Assembly: GCA_905236405.1 (NCBI GenBank)
Contig: CAJOQB010000141.1
Span: forward strand, 1 to 7,609
Origin: an uncultured Bacteroidales bacterium
GTDB taxonomy: Bacteria > Bacteroidota > Bacteroidia > Bacteroidales > P3
Direction: 5' to 3'
DNA: 7,609 nt
Positions 5,914-7,609 of the stretch are shown piece after piece. The notes beneath the pieces are model-generated. The model had not been told where the DNA came from, did not search any database, and saw nothing but the letters and a program-made list of their open reading frames with translations. Within the stretch, counting starts at the first letter, position 1. Each line of letters starts with the position of its first letter. A program made the position numbers and the translations under genes.

Positions 5914-7395
5914 ATGCCTATCATGAGAAAACTTGTCATCATTCTTGCCGTCACGTTGTTGTGCGGCGTCGCCCACGGGCAGGAAAGCCAGCGCCAACGG
6001 CTGGAGCAACATCTATACACCCTTGCCTCGGACAGCCTCCGCGGACGTAAAGCGGGCACCGACGACGGACGCAAAGCCGCCGACTACATCGTCAGCCAAT
6101 GGCAGCAGATGGGGTTGAAACCCATGTTCGACAACAACTACCGTATGCCTTTCAAACATTCCGAAGGCAGTTTCACCAACCTCGTGGCCCTCATCGAGGG
6201 CAATGACCCCGTGCTTAAGGACGAGTACATCGTGATGGGCGCCCACTACGACCACGTGGGCGTGAAAAACGACAAGATATACAACGGTGCCGACGACAAC
6301 GCATCGGGGTCTTCGTGCCTGCTCGAGATTGCACGTCAGCTGCTGGCACAACAGAACAAGCTGAAACGCAGCGTCATCATCTGTGCCTTCGACGCCGAGG
6401 AAGCAGGGCTCATCGGCTCGAACGAACTGGTCAAAGAACTGAGGAGAAGGGACATACTCGACAAAGTCAAACTCATGATGAGCGTCGATATGGTGGGATG
6501 GTACAAAGCCAACGGAGAACTGGAGCTTCAGGGCACAGGCACCATTCGCGACCACAATTCGATGCTATCGCCAAAGAACAACGGCGTCGATATAAAGACA
6601 CACTTCAAACCGTTCGAAAATTCGCTGTTCACAGCTACCGACACAGGCCCCTTCGCCGAAGCAGGCATCCCCACGCTGGCTGTCACCACAGGTCTCAAAT
6701 CGCCCTACCACAAACCCGAAGACGATGCCGACCTGATTGACTACGAAGGTCTCGACAACATCACCAACTACCTCGTGGCCGCCACAATGGCTGCATCGCA
6801 ACGCGACGGCAAACTGGCCTCCGGACGGCTGGCACCCAAGCACAGCACACCTCGTTTCGAGATAGGACTGATAGGTGGATACAACACAAGCTATCTCGTC
6901 TACCCCGACGCCACCTTCACAGGCAAGCCGATGTACGGCGGACAAGGCGGGCTGACGATGCAATACAACTTCAACGAGAACCTCACCCTCCGCACCAGTG
7001 CATTATACCTCTATAGCCGCTGTCCGCTCCCCGCTGCAGACGACGCTTTCGGCCAAGGTTACACCCTTGAACAGCACACCTTGATGGTTCCGCTGATATT
7101 ACAGTTAGGTGTTCACGATGTCGGCATCGGCGTGTTCGCCGGTTTGGGCGGATACTTTGGATACACCTTCAACGGACAATTCTCGGGCAATGTGCCTGCC
7201 GCCAATCCTCCGTACAGCCTCAGCGTCGACCCTCACCAGATGGGTTGGGTGTTCAACTTCGGAATGCGTCTCGGAGGCAGATGGCAAGTGGAAGGCACTT
7301 GGTACAATCAGATTTTCACCTTGTTCGACACCGCCTCAGGAATGCCCCGCGCACGGAAAAACACCTACACTGTCACCTTGGGGTACTACTTCTAA
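5914..7395 (+). CDS. Secreted M28-family zinc peptidase with C-terminal outer-membrane beta-barrel
   Basis: This 493-residue protein has an N-terminal signal peptide (hydrophobic core 7-17, likely cleavage near AHG/Q at 22-23). The M28 aminopeptidase domain (about 28-295) keeps the full di-zinc site: H111 in GAHYDH, bridging D128 in GADDNASG, catalytic E162 and ligand E163 in DAEEAG, D192 in SVDMVG, and H266 in YHKPEDD. It should remove N-terminal residues from peptides outside the cytoplasm. From about residue 314 (RFEIGLIGGYNTSYLVY) to the end, alternating polar/hydrophobic strands rich in Gly and Tyr, closing with TYTVTLGYYF and a terminal Phe, form an outer-membrane beta-barrel of the Bacteroidota OMP/PorT-like kind. 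The enzyme would thus be held at the outer membrane, with the catalytic domain probably in the periplasm. A second in-frame ATG at 5923 gives a more typical signal peptide start (MRKLVII) and may be the true one. It lies 3 bases after the DUF6320 stop, so it is in the same transcript. Confidence 0.92.
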   Translation: MPIMRKLVIILAVTLLCGVAHGQESQRQRLEQHLYTLASDSLRGRKAGTDDGRKAADYIVSQWQQMGLKPMFDNNYRMPFKHSEGSFTNLVALIEGNDPVLKDEYIVMGAHYDHVGVKNDKIYNGADDNASGSSCLLEIARQLLAQQNKLKRSVIICAFDAEEAGLIGSNELVKELRRRDILDKVKLMMSVDMVGWYKANGELELQGTGTIRDHNSMLSPKNNGVDIKTHFKPFENSLFTATDTGPFAEAGIPTLAVTTGLKSPYHKPEDDADLIDYEGLDNITNYLVAATMAASQRDGKLASGRLAPKHSTPRFEIGLIGGYNTSYLVYPDATFTGKPMYGGQGGLTMQYNFNENLTLRTSALYLYSRCPLPAADDAFGQGYTLEQHTLMVPLILQLGVHDVGIGVFAGLGGYFGYTFNGQFSGNVPAANPPYSLSVDPHQMGWVFNFGMRLGGRWQVEGTWYNQIFTLFDTASGMPRARKNTYTVTLGYYF

Positions 7396-7438
7396 GACAA
7401 CCGTTTCAGAAAAAGGGCAAAAACTGTCAACCTAATCG

Positions 7439-7455
7439 GGGTGTGCATTTCACCC
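7439..7455. repeat. Short hairpin GGGTG-N7-CACCC
   Basis: GGGTG (7439-7443) pairs with CACCC (7451-7455) around the loop TGCATTT, 44 bases after the peptidase stop. An AT-rich tract follows but no clean T-run, so it is at best a weak terminator for the plus-strand genes. Confidence 0.35.
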
Positions 7456-7498
7456 AAAATAATGCATTTTTACCCAATTTTTACTGACTGTCACCCAA
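7444..7498. repeat. Degenerate tandem direct repeat with about 20-bp period
   Basis: TGCATTTCACCCAA (7444-7457) recurs as TGCATTTTTACCCAA (7463-7477), and a third partial copy, TCACCCAA, is at 7491-7498. The ACCCAA cores start at 7452, 7472 and 7493, a spacing of 20 and 21 bases, close to two helical turns, so all would lie on the same face of the DNA. Confidence 0.5.
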
Positions 7499-7589
7499 AA
7501 AATCAAGAAAAGACACAACTTGTCTCGTGCAAGTGTGACACTGGGACAGTGTGACAGTTAGTTGTCTTTTCCTGATTTTGGTTGACAGT
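7487..7589. repeat. Inner imperfect inverted repeat with two small hairpins between its arms
   Basis: The left arm (7487-7520, starting ACTGTCACCC and ending in CAACT) pairs with the right arm (7560-7589, AGTTGTC... to TGACAGT) with a few mismatches and insertions; the core GAAAAGACA/TGTCTTTTC is perfect. Between and partly overlapping the arms are two smaller hairpins: ACTTG-N7-CAAGT (7518-7534, extended by CAC/GTG across a one-base bulge) and ACACTG-GGA-CAGTGT (7538-7552). The right arm overlaps the right arm of the outer repeat in GGTTGACAGT, so the two pairings compete there. Stem plus TCTTTT could also work as a transcription terminator. Confidence 0.7.
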
Positions 7590-7609
7590 TTTTTGCCCTT
7601 TTCCTGAAA

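Larger units (their letters stand above)
7404..7609. repeat. Long outer inverted repeat flanking a 147-base core
   Basis: The left arm (7404-7432) begins TTTCAGAAAAAGGGC and ends ACTGTCAACC. The right arm (7580-7609) is its reverse complement apart from one substitution and one extra T in a T-run. The right arm stops exactly at the window edge, so the true repeat may extend further. The left arm begins 9 bases after the peptidase stop codon. No transposase is visible. It could be the ends of a small non-autonomous element or a structured intergenic repeat acting as a two-way transcription barrier. Confidence 0.75.

Noticed and set aside
5950..5982. Lipobox in the M28 peptidase signal peptide (LLCG)
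   Set aside because: The residue before the Cys is Leu, not Gly, Ala or Ser, and a normal signal peptidase I site follows at AHG/Q.
7396..7609. CRISPR array
   Set aside because: The repeats are inverted, of unequal length and not separated by regular unique spacers.

Overview
The window looks like chromosomal DNA from a member of the Bacteroidota, probably Bacteroidales and perhaps Prevotella-like. The evidence is a promoter element matching the Bacteroidota -7 consensus (TAnnTTTG), A-rich leaders without Shine-Dalgarno sequences before most genes, an M28 peptidase that ends in an outer-membrane barrel, and short TGACAGT-type repeats between genes. Genus and species cannot be fixed from this sequence.

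Layout. Positions 1-1479 (minus strand) hold the first 493 codons of the disaggregase gene clpB; its 3' end lies outside the window. Positions 1480-1750 are a divergent intergenic region carrying two nearly identical 17-bp palindromes and a -7 promoter box facing right. From there five genes run on the plus strand: a 71-aa free-standing heavy-metal-binding (HMA) protein (1751-1966), a Zn/Cd-type P1B-2 ATPase with no HMA domain of its own (1990-3897), an acyltransferase of the condensation/alcohol-acetyltransferase fold (3953-5227), a zinc-ribbon six-helix membrane protein of the DUF6320 type (5230-5910), and a secreted M28 zinc peptidase fused to a C-terminal beta-barrel (5914-7395). Positions 7396-7609 are a dense block of inverted and direct repeats that reaches the window edge. 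A stop-free minus-strand frame crosses the right part of this block.

How the genes work together. The HMA protein and the ATPase read as a two-gene metal-efflux module, in effect a CadA/ZntA pump split into two polypeptides, with the paired palindromes as the likely metal-responsive operator. The acyltransferase, DUF6320 protein and peptidase are separated by only 2 and 3 bases, so they are almost certainly cotranscribed. They are separated from the ATPase by 55 bases that contain a 10-bp inverted repeat ending exactly at the acyltransferase start codon. The acyltransferase-DUF6320 pair has no known function and is the least understood part of the window. Whether the second block shares the metal-responsive promoter is open.
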